This document shows positions 1 through 7,039 of a stretch of DNA of 64,000 nucleotides, piece after piece. Location: NCBI RefSeq assembly GCF_902506105.1, contig NZ_LR733304.1:1532125-1596124 (forward strand). Reading direction: 5' to 3'. This stretch comes from Aeromicrobium sp. 9AM. Lineage in GTDB: Bacteria; Actinomycetota; Actinomycetes; Propionibacteriales; Nocardioidaceae. Each line of letters starts with the position of its first letter. Position 1 is the stretch's first letter. Below the pieces are notes generated by a model. That model saw only the letters and a list, made by a program, of their open reading frames with translations, did no database searches and was not told the DNA's origin. The translations under genes were made by a program, and so were the position numbers.

Positions 1-80
1 TCAGACCCACGCGCTGCGAGCAGCTGAGCCACGTGTCGGCCGACCGGTCCGGCTCCGACGATGAGGTGACGATCAGTCAT
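1..80 (-). CDS. NAD(P)-binding Rossmann protein, N-terminal fragment
   Basis: Only the first 26 codons are in the window; the gene runs off the left edge. It starts at the ATG whose complement is at 78-80. The N-terminus reads MTDRHLIVGAGPVGRHVAQ, a beta strand followed by GxGxxG, the dinucleotide-binding fingerprint of Rossmann folds (NAD-dependent epimerase or NAD(P)H-binding family). It is transcribed away from the TetR gene at 206, and the shared region holds two matching inverted repeats, so it is the likely regulated target of that TetR protein. Substrate cannot be judged from the fragment. Confidence 0.7.
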   Translation of the reverse strand, partial: MTDRHLIVGAGPVGRHVAQLLAARGS

Positions 81-101
81 GATGTTGCCTTTCAGATTGT
101 G

Positions 102-164
102 GAGAGCACCGCTCTCGGTTTTGAGCATGGCACAGCCCGGCGAACAATGCAAGAGCAATGCTCT
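102..164. promoter_or_regulatory. Paired TetR-type operators in divergent promoter
   Basis: Two inverted repeats of the same design lie between the divergent Rossmann-protein and TetR genes: GAGAGC-ACC-GCTCTC at 102-116 and AGAGC-AAT-GCTCT at 152-164. Both fit AGAGC-N3-GCTCT and are centred about 49 bp apart. This is the usual layout for a TetR repressor controlling itself and its neighbour. That the TetR encoded at 206 is the binder is inferred from position. Confidence 0.6.
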
Positions 165-205
165 CGTTTGTTGCGCCTGCTCTCATCTTGGTCCAGAGTG
201 GACCC

Positions 206-925
206 ATGACAGTCGCCAGAACCGCCCGCGACCGGGCTCGCCAGGAGATCACGGCCGAGATCCTGGCGGCCGGACGCGCCCAGCTGCACCGGACCGGACC
301 CAGTGAGCTGTCGCTGCGCGCCGTGGCCCGCGACGTCGGCATGGTCTCGTCCGCGGTCTACCGCTACTTCGCCAGCCGCGACGAGCTGCTGACCGCGCTG
401 ATCATCGCCGCGTACGACGAGCTCGGCGCCGCAGCGGAGGCAGCGGACGAAGCGGTCGAGGACCGCACGGACCACCTCGCCCGCTGGCAGGCCACCTGCA
501 GGGCCACCCGGGAGTGGTCAGTCGCCCACCCGCACGACTACGCGCTGATCTACGGCTCCCCCGTGCCCGGCTATGCCGCGCCGCAGGACACCGTCATGCC
601 GGCGACCCGGGTGATCGTCCGGCTCGTCGAGATCATCGTCGGGGCCCACGCGTCGGGCCATACCTCAGGTGCGGCTGCGCCCCCCGCCGGTGCCGTCGAT
701 CCATCCCCCGTCGTGGCCGATGCCATGGCATTCATCGCCGAGCACAGCGACATCAGCCTCGAGGCGCTGCCCGAGCTCGTGATGCGTACGCTCATGGCCT
801 GGTCGACGATCTTCGGCACGCTGTCCTTCGAGCTCTTCGGCCACCTCAAGGGCTCGGTGAGCGACTACGAGAGCTACTTCGAGCAGACGACCCTCCGCCT
901 CGCCGGCGACCTGGGCCTCGCCTGA
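206..925 (+). CDS. TetR/AcrR-family transcriptional regulator
   Basis: Protein of 239 residues. The N-terminal helix-turn-helix (about residues 15-60) has the family signature ending in VYRYFASRDELL. The C-terminal part resembles the WHG-type TetR ligand domain. The reading frame is open from an ATG at 158, but that start lies inside the second operator, so the ATG at 206 (MTVARTARDRAR), which gives a normal TetR N-terminus, was chosen. It diverges from the Rossmann-family gene at the left edge and probably represses both through the AGAGC-N3-GCTCT repeats. Ligand unknown. Confidence 0.85.
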   Translation: MTVARTARDRARQEITAEILAAGRAQLHRTGPSELSLRAVARDVGMVSSAVYRYFASRDELLTALIIAAYDELGAAAEAADEAVEDRTDHLARWQATCRATREWSVAHPHDYALIYGSPVPGYAAPQDTVMPATRVIVRLVEIIVGAHASGHTSGAAAPPAGAVDPSPVVADAMAFIAEHSDISLEALPELVMRTLMAWSTIFGTLSFELFGHLKGSVSDYESYFEQTTLRLAGDLGLA

Positions 926-1018
926 GCGCGTGAGCAATGCCTCACCTCTCGGGCGCCCGAGAGACCCTGCGACACGTGACAATGGGTGGATACGTCTTTG
1001 CCGCGCCGAAGGAAGTCC

Positions 1019-1432
1019 ATGCACCGCATCACCCGCCGTACGTTTGTCGCCGCCCCCGCCCCGCACGTGTGGCAGCTGGCAGGTGACTTCGGTCAATGGC
1101 ACCCCACCCTGCGCATCTATGCCAATGGTCCTGAGGCCCCGGCCGACGTCGTCGTGACGATCGTGTCGCGTGACGACGAGGCGATGACGCTGTCGTACCA
1201 CATCCCCGATCCGCCGTTCCCGATCGCGAACCACCGCGCGACGATCCTCGTCGAGGACGCCGGCCACTCCTGCTCGTACGTGACGTGGCAGGCCGACTTC
1301 ACCGCTGAGCCCGAGGTCCTGCAGGAGCTCGAGGACTCGATCGGTGACGACGTCTTCGCCAAGGCGCTGGACAACCTCGCGACGTACGCGCAGGACGAGT
1401 ACGGCCGCCAGCAGGTCACCCAAGCCAGCTGA
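1019..1432 (+). CDS. SRPBCC / polyketide-cyclase-like protein
   Basis: A 137-residue protein with the SRPBCC (START/Bet v1-like) pattern: an N-terminal strand RRTFVAAPAPHVWQLAGDF in which a beta strand precedes the x-x-VW helix, then a GQWHP segment and a long C-terminal helix. Such proteins bind hydrophobic ligands in an internal cavity; no specific ligand can be assigned. The start at 1019 is preceded by a good Shine-Dalgarno (GAAGGAAG); an in-frame upstream start at 986 would add an unusual Arg-rich tail. It is convergent with the TetR gene ending at 1643, and a large palindrome separates them. Confidence 0.75.
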   Translation: MHRITRRTFVAAPAPHVWQLAGDFGQWHPTLRIYANGPEAPADVVVTIVSRDDEAMTLSYHIPDPPFPIANHRATILVEDAGHSCSYVTWQADFTAEPEVLQELEDSIGDDVFAKALDNLATYAQDEYGRQQVTQAS

Positions 1433-1450
1433 GCATCGCGCACCCCCGCT

Positions 1451-1631
1451 CCCTAGCAAGGCCGCCTGCGGCCGCGCGGGAGCGAGCTCTGCGAGCGAAG
1501 GGTCGTGAGGTCCGTGCTCATGTGAGCATCTCGTCGTACGCCCCTTCGGTCGCTCGTTCCGCCCCCTGCTCGCAGAGCTCGCGGGGGTGCCCCCAGCTCC
1601 CTCCCAGTCGGCGCAGGCGGCCTCCTTAGGG
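1451..1631. repeat. 181-bp imperfect palindromic intergenic element
   Basis: The whole gap between two convergent genes is an imperfect inverted repeat. The outer arms at 1451-1470 and 1612-1631 match at 17 of 20 positions. Inside, GAGCGAGCTCTGCGAGC (1480-1496) pairs with GCTCGCAGAGCTCGC (1568-1582). An identical 17-base core recurs in another intergenic region at 37080-37096, which suggests a dispersed MITE/REP-like family. It could also act as a bidirectional terminator. No ORF is carried. Confidence 0.7.
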
Positions 1632-1642
1632 GGCGAAATAGG

Positions 1643-2281
1643 TCAGCTGCGCCAGTCGCGGAAGCCGACCACGATGAGGCGCATCTGCCGGCGCGCGCCC
1701 TCCTTGATCTGCTCCTCGAGGTCGGGACGACCGTCGGGCATCTCCACGACCTCCTCGGCGTTCGACACCATGTTGCGGACGAACAGGCGCGACACCATCT
1801 GGACGTCGTCGCTCGACCAGTTCTCGATGTTGGGCAGCCTGGCGAGCACGACCGCGAGCTCGCTGACGAACAGGTCGAGCTCGTGCCGGATCGCCGTGCG
1901 TACGACTTCAGGGCCGCCGACTCGTTCGCGCGCGACGAACGCGAAGTGCGCCTTGCTCTGCTTGACCGCCTCCACGAGGACGTCGGCGGCGGCGTCGATG
2001 ATGTTGTCGAACACCTGCGGATCGCGCTGCGCGTCGCGGATCATGCGCCGCAACGTCGAGAACGACTGCTCCACGAGGGCAAGGCCGAGCTGGTCCATCG
2101 ACTCGAAGTGGCGGTAGAACGCCGTCGGGACCACACCGGCGTGGCGGGACACCTGACGCAGGCTGACCTGCGCAAACCCTTGCTCCTGGCTCAGCTCCAG
2201 CGCCGACGCGAGGATCGCCTGCCGCGTCCGCTCCTTCTGGGCCTGGCGCGGGGCGGACTGCGCGGACTCGGACACCTTCAC
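1643..2281 (-). CDS. TetR-family regulator of fatty-acid desaturation, DesT/FabR-like
   Basis: A 212-residue TetR protein with a helix-turn-helix at about residues 38-65 (SLRQVSRHAGVVPTAFYRHF), a sequence typical of the FabR/DesT branch. It diverges from an oxidoreductase/acyl-CoA desaturase operon. In Pseudomonas the same arrangement (desT next to desCB) lets an acyl-CoA-sensing TetR protein control desaturation. A palindrome closely resembling that operator class lies at 2378-2395. I infer that it senses acyl-CoA unsaturation and controls the operon starting at 2415. Confidence 0.8.
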   Translation of the reverse strand: MKVSESAQSAPRQAQKERTRQAILASALELSQEQGFAQVSLRQVSRHAGVVPTAFYRHFESMDQLGLALVEQSFSTLRRMIRDAQRDPQVFDNIIDAAADVLVEAVKQSKAHFAFVARERVGGPEVVRTAIRHELDLFVSELAVVLARLPNIENWSSDDVQMVSRLFVRNMVSNAEEVVEMPDGRPDLEEQIKEGARRQMRLIVVGFRDWRS

Positions 2282-2300
2282 AGCCTAACCACCCCTTTCG

Positions 2301-2395
2301 GTGCACACATGTATCACTCGTGGTCGAGGTCACGCGACGCGTCGGTTGCGCGTGGAGCGAGAGTCATGCACACTTTGAGTGTACGCATGTTCACT
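2301..2395. promoter_or_regulatory. DesT/FabR-like operators upstream of desaturase operon
   Basis: AGTGTACGCATGTTCACT at 2378-2395 is an inverted repeat (AGTGtAC-GCAT-GTtCACT, 6 of 7 arm bases) that resembles the operators known for FabR/DesT regulators. It ends only about 6 bases before the Shine-Dalgarno of the oxidoreductase gene. A related, less symmetric site GTGCACACATGTATCACT sits at 2301-2318, near the start of the regulator gene. The pair would allow joint control of both divergent transcripts. Confidence 0.6.
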
Positions 2396-2414
2396 GATTT
2401 CGAGGAGGTTACAG

Positions 2415-3503
2415 ATGGGCATCATCCGCAAGGCGCTCAGCTCGCGCCCGGTCGCCTCTCTGACCTCCCCCCACACGATTGACCACTACCTCGACCAGAT
2501 CCACCCGATGCTCGCAGCGGAGAACGTCCGCGCCCGGGTCGTCGAGGTCATCCAGGAGACCGGCGACGCCAGCACCGTGATCCTGCGACCCAACGGCGCC
2601 TGGAAGGGCTTCACCCCCGGCCAGCACGTGCAGTTCGGCGTCGAGGTCAACGGCACGCGTCGCATCCGCTGCTTCTCGGTCTCCAGCTCCAAGGCAGCCA
2701 AGAAGGACACCTTCAGCGTCTCGGTCAAGGCCCACCCCGACGGCTACGTCTCGCAGTTCCTGCACAACGAGCTCCAGCCCCGCACGATCGTCTACCTGTC
2801 GCAGGCCGAGGGCGAGTTCGTCCTCCCCCGCGTCGTGCCCGACAACCTGCTGCTGATCAGCGGCGGTTCCGGCATCACGCCCGTCATGTCGATGATCCGT
2901 ACGCTGCGCGACTCCGGCCACCGCGGCAACGTGACGTTCCTGCACTATGCGCGCTCCAACGAGGACGAGATGTTCACGTCGGACCTGGACGAGCTCGCCG
3001 AGCAGGCCAACGTCACCGTCCAGCGCATCTACACCCGCAAGCCCGAGCCCGGCGTCGAGCTCAAGGGTCGCTTCCACGTCGACCACCTCAAGCACCTCGG
3101 CATCGACCCGACCGAGACCCTCACGTACGTGTGCGGGCCTGCCGGGCTCATCGCCACGGTCCGTGACACCTACACCGAGCTCGGGGCCGCCGACCAGCTC
3201 CGCCTCGAGTACTTCAAGGTCCCGTCGGTCGACCTCGACGCGGCGGACGCCACCGGCACCCTGACGTTCGACGACGCCAAGATCGAGGCCGACAACTCCG
3301 GCGCCACGATCCTCGAGCAGGCCGAGGCGGCGGGTCTCAAGCCCGAGTTCGGCTGCCGCATGGGCGTCTGCAACACCTGCGTCGTCAAGAAGAACCACGG
3401 CGCGGTGCGCCACGTCATCAGCAACGAGATCAGCGCCAACACCGACGAGACCATCAAGATCTGCGTGCACGTCCCCGTCGGCGACGTCAACGTCGCACTC
3501 TAG
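2415..3503 (+). CDS. Ferredoxin reductase-type oxidoreductase, desaturase electron donor
   Basis: Protein of 362 residues with three modules in order: FAD-binding barrel (RCFSVSS at 85-91), NAD(P)-binding domain (GGSGITP at 150-156), and a C-terminal plant-type [2Fe-2S] ferredoxin with cysteines 314, 319, 322 and 350 (CRMGVCNTC...C). It passes electrons from NAD(P)H to the diiron desaturase encoded 11 bp downstream, as Rv3230c does for DesA3 in mycobacteria. The ATG at 2415 follows GAGGAGG at 2402-2408; the frame is open further upstream but runs into the operator. Transcription is probably controlled by the divergent TetR protein. Confidence 0.9.
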   Translation: MGIIRKALSSRPVASLTSPHTIDHYLDQIHPMLAAENVRARVVEVIQETGDASTVILRPNGAWKGFTPGQHVQFGVEVNGTRRIRCFSVSSSKAAKKDTFSVSVKAHPDGYVSQFLHNELQPRTIVYLSQAEGEFVLPRVVPDNLLLISGGSGITPVMSMIRTLRDSGHRGNVTFLHYARSNEDEMFTSDLDELAEQANVTVQRIYTRKPEPGVELKGRFHVDHLKHLGIDPTETLTYVCGPAGLIATVRDTYTELGAADQLRLEYFKVPSVDLDAADATGTLTFDDAKIEADNSGATILEQAEAAGLKPEFGCRMGVCNTCVVKKNHGAVRHVISNEISANTDETIKICVHVPVGDVNVAL

Positions 3504-3514
3504 GAGAGACCGCC

Positions 3515-4801
3515 ATGACCAAGAACGCACCCATCAAGCCGCACAGCGCGAGCAACCACAACGCCGCTCCCCTGTCGCTGGTCAACGCCCACAGCGACAA
3601 AAAGGCCACGATCGGCCTCGACCTGATGACGTACGAGCAGCTCGAGGAGTTCGGCGAGGAGCTCAACACCGTGCGCCAGCGGGTCCTCGACGACCTGGGC
3701 CAGAAGGACGCCGACTACATCCGTCGCGTCATCAAGGCACAGAAGGCCAGCGAGGTGCTGGGCCGCATCGGCATCTTCATGCCGTTCTTCCCTCCCGCGT
3801 TCATCGCCGGCATCCTGTTCCTCGGCCTGGCCAAGATCCTCGACAACATGGAGATCGGCCACAACGTCATGCACGGCCAGTACGACTGGATGAACGACCC
3901 GATGGTCGACGCCAGCCGCTACGAGTGGGACAACATCGCTCCCGCCAAGGACTGGAAGCACGGCCACAACTACATCCACCACACCTACACCAACATCCAC
4001 GGCATGGACCGGGACATCGGCTACAACATGTTCCGCATCGACGAGGACCAGCCGTGGTACGCCAGCCACCGCTTCAACCTGCCGCTCGCGTTCATCCTGA
4101 TGCTCATCTTCGAGTGGGGCATCATGTACCACGGCGTCGAGCTGGACCAGTACCTCCAGGGCAAGATCACCAAGGAGGACTTCCAGGGCCGCAAGAAGCG
4201 CGCGCTCAAGAAGATCCGCAAGCAGGTCTTCAAGGACTACATCGCCTGGCCGGTCCTCGGCATCGCGCTCGTGCCGTTCGTCGGCTGGTGGGCCCCGGTC
4301 GCCATCCTGGTCGCCAACATCGTCGCCAACGTCATCCGCAACGTGTGGTCGTTCATCATCATCTTCTGCGGCCACTTCCCCGCCGAGGTGCAGACCTTCG
4401 CCGAGGAGGACGCGCAGAACGAGACCCGCGGCCAGTGGTACCTGCGCCAGCTGCTCGGCTCGGCCAACATCAGTGGCCACAAGCCGTTCCACGTGCTGAC
4501 CGGCAACCTGAGCTACCAGGTCGAGCACCACCTGTTCCCAGACATCCCGGCCCGTCGCTACCCCGAGGTCGCCGAGGACGTGAAACTCCTGGTCGAGAAG
4601 TACGGCCTGCAGTACAACACCGGTCGCCTGTCCAAGCAGGTCGCCAGCGTCATCCGGCAGCTCGCCAAGCTCGGCCACAAGCCGGACGACCCGTACAAGA
4701 TCGGCAACAGCCCCGAGTCGAAGGCGCTGCGTCGCGCCAAGCGCGAAGCGGCAGCCGCACGTCGCGAGGAAGAGGCGCGTGCGCCACAATTGACCTCGTA
4801 G
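3515..4801 (+). CDS. Membrane acyl-CoA (delta-9 type) fatty acid desaturase
   Basis: A 428-residue integral membrane diiron enzyme that introduces a double bond into acyl chains, using electrons from the reductase encoded just upstream. The three histidine boxes are present: HNVMH (116-120), HGHNYIHH (149-156) and VEHHLFP in the C-terminal third. Hydrophobic stretches around residues 85-112, 185-205 and 240-275 give the usual two membrane hairpins. The C-terminus is Lys/Arg-rich and cytosolic. It is second in a co-directional operon with the oxidoreductase and a small protein. The closest functional analogue is mycobacterial DesA3; whether the substrate is a CoA ester or a phospholipid acyl chain cannot be read from sequence. 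Confidence 0.9.
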   Translation: MTKNAPIKPHSASNHNAAPLSLVNAHSDKKATIGLDLMTYEQLEEFGEELNTVRQRVLDDLGQKDADYIRRVIKAQKASEVLGRIGIFMPFFPPAFIAGILFLGLAKILDNMEIGHNVMHGQYDWMNDPMVDASRYEWDNIAPAKDWKHGHNYIHHTYTNIHGMDRDIGYNMFRIDEDQPWYASHRFNLPLAFILMLIFEWGIMYHGVELDQYLQGKITKEDFQGRKKRALKKIRKQVFKDYIAWPVLGIALVPFVGWWAPVAILVANIVANVIRNVWSFIIIFCGHFPAEVQTFAEEDAQNETRGQWYLRQLLGSANISGHKPFHVLTGNLSYQVEHHLFPDIPARRYPEVAEDVKLLVEKYGLQYNTGRLSKQVASVIRQLAKLGHKPDDPYKIGNSPESKALRRAKREAAAARREEEARAPQLTS

Positions 4802-4826
4802 CCGACTGCGACTGAGAGGGACACCG

Positions 4827-5042
4827 ATGGCACTGAGCCGGCGTGAGATCGCCAAGGACGTCCTTCAGCAGTCGACCGAGGCCGCGATAGCGAGCGCGGG
4901 GCACGTCGTCGCGATCCTGTTCGAGTCGGCGCGCAAGATCACGACGGAGATCGGGGCCTTCGGCACCGAGATCTTCGAGATCACCGAGGCCAGCAAGCGG
5001 GCCGGTCAGGACGCCGAGGGCAGCGACCCCGCTGCGGGCTAG
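4827..5042 (+). CDS. Small conserved-looking protein of the desaturase operon
   Basis: A 71-residue protein starting 26 bp after the desaturase stop, with a Shine-Dalgarno (GAGAGGG) before the ATG. It is predicted to be mostly helical (HVVAILFESARKITTEIGAF is amphipathic) with an acidic, flexible tail, and has no clear signal peptide. I do not recognise a family. Its position suggests a co-regulated accessory of the desaturase system. Confidence 0.6.
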   Translation: MALSRREIAKDVLQQSTEAAIASAGHVVAILFESARKITTEIGAFGTEIFEITEASKRAGQDAEGSDPAAG

Positions 5043-5140
5043 GTCAGAACGATGGCGGCCGACACGATGCGATCCAAGACCAATCGCATGCACCGTCTGT
5101 GCCGAACACCCTGCGTAGACCACTCGCAGGAAGGCGCGCC

Positions 5141-6370
5141 ATGACGCACTTTGCCACCACCCGATGGCCCGGGATCGCCCGCGCCCCGCGCACCCCGCTC
5201 AAGGCGCGGGCCGCCAAGGCGATCCTCAGACCCACCGTCAACCACGTCCCCGTCCGGCTGACGTTCGCGAACGGCAGCACGTGGGGAGCCGGCACCGCCG
5301 GGTCCCCCGAGATGCGTCTCGTACGCCCGAAGTCGTTCTTCGCCCGGCTGGGCGCCGACACCAAGATCGGCTTCGGCGAGGCCTACATGGCCGGCGACTG
5401 GACGACCGGCCACGCCACGGATCTCGCCGACCTGCTCGAGCCGTTCGCCGCACGCATGGCGACGATCGTGCCGGTGCCGCTGCAGAAGTTCCGCGTGTTC
5501 GTCGACAAGAAGCTGCCGCACCACCAGCGCAACTCGGTCAAGGGGTCCCGCAAGAACATCGAGGCGCACTACGACCTGTCCAACGACCTGTTCGCGCAGT
5601 TCCTCGACCCGTCGATGAGCTACTCCGCCGCGTGGTTCGAGAGCCCCGAGCAGACCCTCGAGGCCGCGCAGCTGCGCAAGATCGACGCGATCCTCGACGA
5701 CGCACACGTCACCGCGGGCACCCGGGTGCTCGAGATCGGCAGTGGGTGGGGCGCCCTCGCGATCCGAGCCGCACACCGTGGCGCCAAGGTCACGACGATC
5801 ACGCTGTCGTCCGAGCAGGCCACCCTCGCTCAGGAACGGTTCGCCGAGGCCGGCGTCGACGTCGACATCCAGCTCGTCGACTACCGCGAGGTCACCGGCG
5901 AGTACGACGCGATCGTGAGCGTCGAGATGATCGAGGCGGTCGGCGAGGAGTACTGGCCGACGTACTTCGCCACGATCGACAAGCTGCTCGCACCCGGAGG
6001 TCACGTCGCGATCCAGGCGATCACGATGGCGCACCACCGCTACCTCGCGACCCGCAACTCGTACGGGTGGATCCAGAAGTACATCTTCCCCGGCGGGCTC
6101 ATCCCCTCACTCGAGGCCATCGACCAGACGCTGCACGAGCACACCTCGCTCGCGGTCACCAACCGGCGATCGCTGGGCCAGGACTACGCCCGCACCCTGC
6201 ACGAGTGGCGCGAGACGTTCAACGCCAACTGGGAAGCGATCAGGACGCAGGGGTTCGACGAGACGTTCCGCCGGATGTGGGAGTTCTACCTGGCCTATTG
6301 CGAGGCGGGGTTCCGCACCGGCTATCTCGACGTCTTCCAGCTGTCGATCCAGCGCCCGTCGGAGGGCTGA
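5141..6370 (+). CDS. Cyclopropane-fatty-acyl-phospholipid synthase family methyltransferase
   Basis: A 409-residue SAM-dependent enzyme that transfers a methyl or methylene group to the double bond of phospholipid acyl chains. Visible family marks are HYDLSNDLF (143-151), the SAM motif VLEIGSGWG (196-204) and the C-terminal helix region with RMWEFYLAYCEAGF. It would act on the unsaturated chains made by the desaturase just upstream. The ATG at 5141 follows AGGAAGG; an in-frame ATG at 5099 has no such signal. Only 3 bp separate its stop from the WhiB gene. Confidence 0.9.
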   Translation: MTHFATTRWPGIARAPRTPLKARAAKAILRPTVNHVPVRLTFANGSTWGAGTAGSPEMRLVRPKSFFARLGADTKIGFGEAYMAGDWTTGHATDLADLLEPFAARMATIVPVPLQKFRVFVDKKLPHHQRNSVKGSRKNIEAHYDLSNDLFAQFLDPSMSYSAAWFESPEQTLEAAQLRKIDAILDDAHVTAGTRVLEIGSGWGALAIRAAHRGAKVTTITLSSEQATLAQERFAEAGVDVDIQLVDYREVTGEYDAIVSVEMIEAVGEEYWPTYFATIDKLLAPGGHVAIQAITMAHHRYLATRNSYGWIQKYIFPGGLIPSLEAIDQTLHEHTSLAVTNRRSLGQDYARTLHEWRETFNANWEAIRTQGFDETFRRMWEFYLAYCEAGFRTGYLDVFQLSIQRPSEG

Positions 6371-6373
6371 GCG

Positions 6374-6652
6374 ATGGCCAGCATCGGACGCCTGCCCAAG
6401 CCGCTGCAGGACTCGTACGAGTGGCAGTACGACGCGGCGTGCATCGGCGCCGACGAGTCCGTGTTCTTCTCCCCCGAGGCCGAACGCGGTCCACGCCGTC
6501 GGGCGCGCGAGGCGGTCGCCAAGGCCATGTGCGCCGAGTGCCCGGTCGCCCGGCAGTGCCTCGAGCACGCGCTCGCGGTCCGCGAGCCGTTCGGGGTATG
6601 GGGTGGGCTGAACATCAACGAGCGCGAGAACCTGCTCCGCGAGAGCGCCTGA
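6374..6652 (+). CDS. WhiB-family iron-sulfur transcriptional regulator
   Basis: A 92-residue protein with the four cluster-binding cysteines C23, C53, C56 and C62 (C...CxxC...C) and the conserved GVWGG turn at 74-78. WhiB proteins bind a [4Fe-4S] cluster and act with the principal sigma factor. The start lies 3 bp after the stop of the cyclopropane synthase gene, so the two are almost certainly co-transcribed and probably translationally coupled, linking a redox or nitric-oxide-sensitive regulator to lipid modification. Which WhiB subgroup it belongs to is unclear. Confidence 0.9.
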   Translation: MASIGRLPKPLQDSYEWQYDAACIGADESVFFSPEAERGPRRRAREAVAKAMCAECPVARQCLEHALAVREPFGVWGGLNINERENLLRESA

Positions 6653-6691
6653 TCCGCACGATTTGTCGGGCGTCGCTGGCATCCTGCTGTC

Positions 6692-7033
6692 ATGGCAGCC
6701 AATGAGCGGCAAGCGGCAGGGCACGCCCGCCTCGAGGAGCTCTCGGTCGAGCTCCTCGCAATGCCGGGAGTCGACTGGGGCCCGATGTTCGGCTCGACCG
6801 GCCTGCGCATACGGGGCAAGGTCTTCGCCGTCGCGGCGCGAGCCGGTGGGCTGCTGATCAAGGTGCCTGAGGCGCACGCCGACGCGCTCGAGGAGTCCGG
6901 CGTGGCCGCCCGGATGGCGATGGGTGGCACGCCCCGACGCGAGTGGGTGCTCGTGCCGGACGACGCCGACGACGCGACCTGGGCCGAGCAGCTCGACGCG
7001 GCCTACACGTACGTCGACTCGATCACGCCCTGA
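6692..7033 (+). CDS. TfoX N-terminal-like domain protein
   Basis: A 113-residue protein. The pattern PMFGSTGLRIRGKVFAVAARAGGLLIKVP matches the TfoX N-terminal / MmcQ-like fold, here in short stand-alone form as is common in actinobacteria. Function in this context is unknown; there is no competence link visible. It is convergent with glnE, whose stop is 7 bp away. Confidence 0.65.
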   Translation: MAANERQAAGHARLEELSVELLAMPGVDWGPMFGSTGLRIRGKVFAVAARAGGLLIKVPEAHADALEESGVAARMAMGGTPRREWVLVPDDADDATWAEQLDAAYTYVDSITP

Positions 7034-7039
7034 CGCCGC

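Noticed and set aside
3500..4855. A 451-codon open frame opposite the desaturase gene
   Set aside because: Shadow of the desaturase codons; no motifs.
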